Part shown: piece after piece, positions 63,701 to 64,000 of the stretch
How positions within the stretch are numbered: the stretch's first letter is position 1
Layout of the letters: each line of letters starts with the position of its first letter
Assembly (NCBI GenBank): GCA_039621445.1
Contig: CP154957.1
Location: forward strand, 35,222,227-35,286,226
Source of the DNA: Euglena gracilis
Lineage: Eukaryota > Euglenida > Euglenophyceae > Euglenales
DNA length: 64,000 nt
Reading direction: 5' to 3'
Translations under genes and position numbers: made by a program
The notes under the pieces: model-generated
Database searches by the model: none
What the model saw: only the letters and a program-made list of their open reading frames with translations
Told to the model about the DNA's origin: nothing

Positions 63701-64000
63701 TTGAAGGGATGCGTGCAACACACATATATACAAGGAGTCTCCATTTGTTCAGATATTAATATTTTAGTATATTACCACATGGCGCCTCTTCAATGCATTC
63801 CTACCCATGGAACCAATGCATTCCACTGCGCCTGTCTGACCACTGAACATCCCTGTTAAGCCCCCAGACAAAGCCAGCACTGGTAATTCCCGTGTCATTG
63901 CCTTTGACCTCTGCTTTGCTCACCCGCCAGTGTACGCATGAAAGAGTTCTTTTTGGGACCAGAACGAAAGCAGGCTAACTGTGGTTGGTTGACGGTCAGC

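Overview
The window reads as nuclear DNA of a protist with spliced genes, and the best fit is a euglenid. The pointers are: (1) several introns that must exist to keep conserved protein motifs intact do not have GT-AG ends. Instead their ends can base-pair with +4 opposite -6, and in four of them the pair is the CAG(+4..+6)/CTG(-8..-6) pattern known from euglenid 'nonconventional' introns. (2) These are mixed with ordinary GT-AG introns in the same genes. (3) One gene has a splice-acceptor-like AG only 8 nt before its ATG, as expected for spliced-leader trans-splicing. (4) Small GC-rich exons lie in a sea of repeats, with TTAGGG-like tracts near the right end. A diplonemid or another alga is not excluded. 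No bacterial operon, rRNA, tRNA or CRISPR array was seen.

Layout. 0-22 kb is nearly gene-free: a 77-bp satellite (about 1.48-4.43 kb), inverted-repeat elements, microsatellites, dispersed repeats and a 3.2-kb element with terminal inverted repeats (16.45-19.67 kb). One exon-like stretch at 6.8 kb could belong to an unidentified gene.

22-42 kb: one long plus-strand gene. I could chain 17 exons in phase to a TGA at 42,067. It encodes an Arg/Gln/Glu-rich helical protein with repeated F/L-x-x-W segments and two proline-rich linkers, most like Sfi1-type centrin-binding proteins.

42.8-45.4 kb: a complete small gene for a 152-residue GNAT-family N-acetyltransferase in five exons, all phases agreeing.

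47.7-51.3 kb: exons of an unrecognised Pro/Gln/Met-rich protein ending at a TGA at 51,260.

54.6 kb to at least 61.3 kb: a DEAD-box RNA helicase of the DDX46(PRP5)/DDX42 spliceosomal subgroup, 14 exons recognised, probably continuing past the window. 61.6-64 kb is palindromic and telomere-like repeat.

The introns carry much of the repeat load: MITE-like elements with CCCCCAAATAA ends, CG-rich hairpins, and (TG)n or (CA)n tracts that merge with splice donors or acceptors. The most interesting observation is that one intron of the Sfi1-like gene and one of the helicase gene are related copies of a single inverted-repeat intron family (TIR begins CAGGGC), which suggests nonconventional introns that spread as mobile elements.
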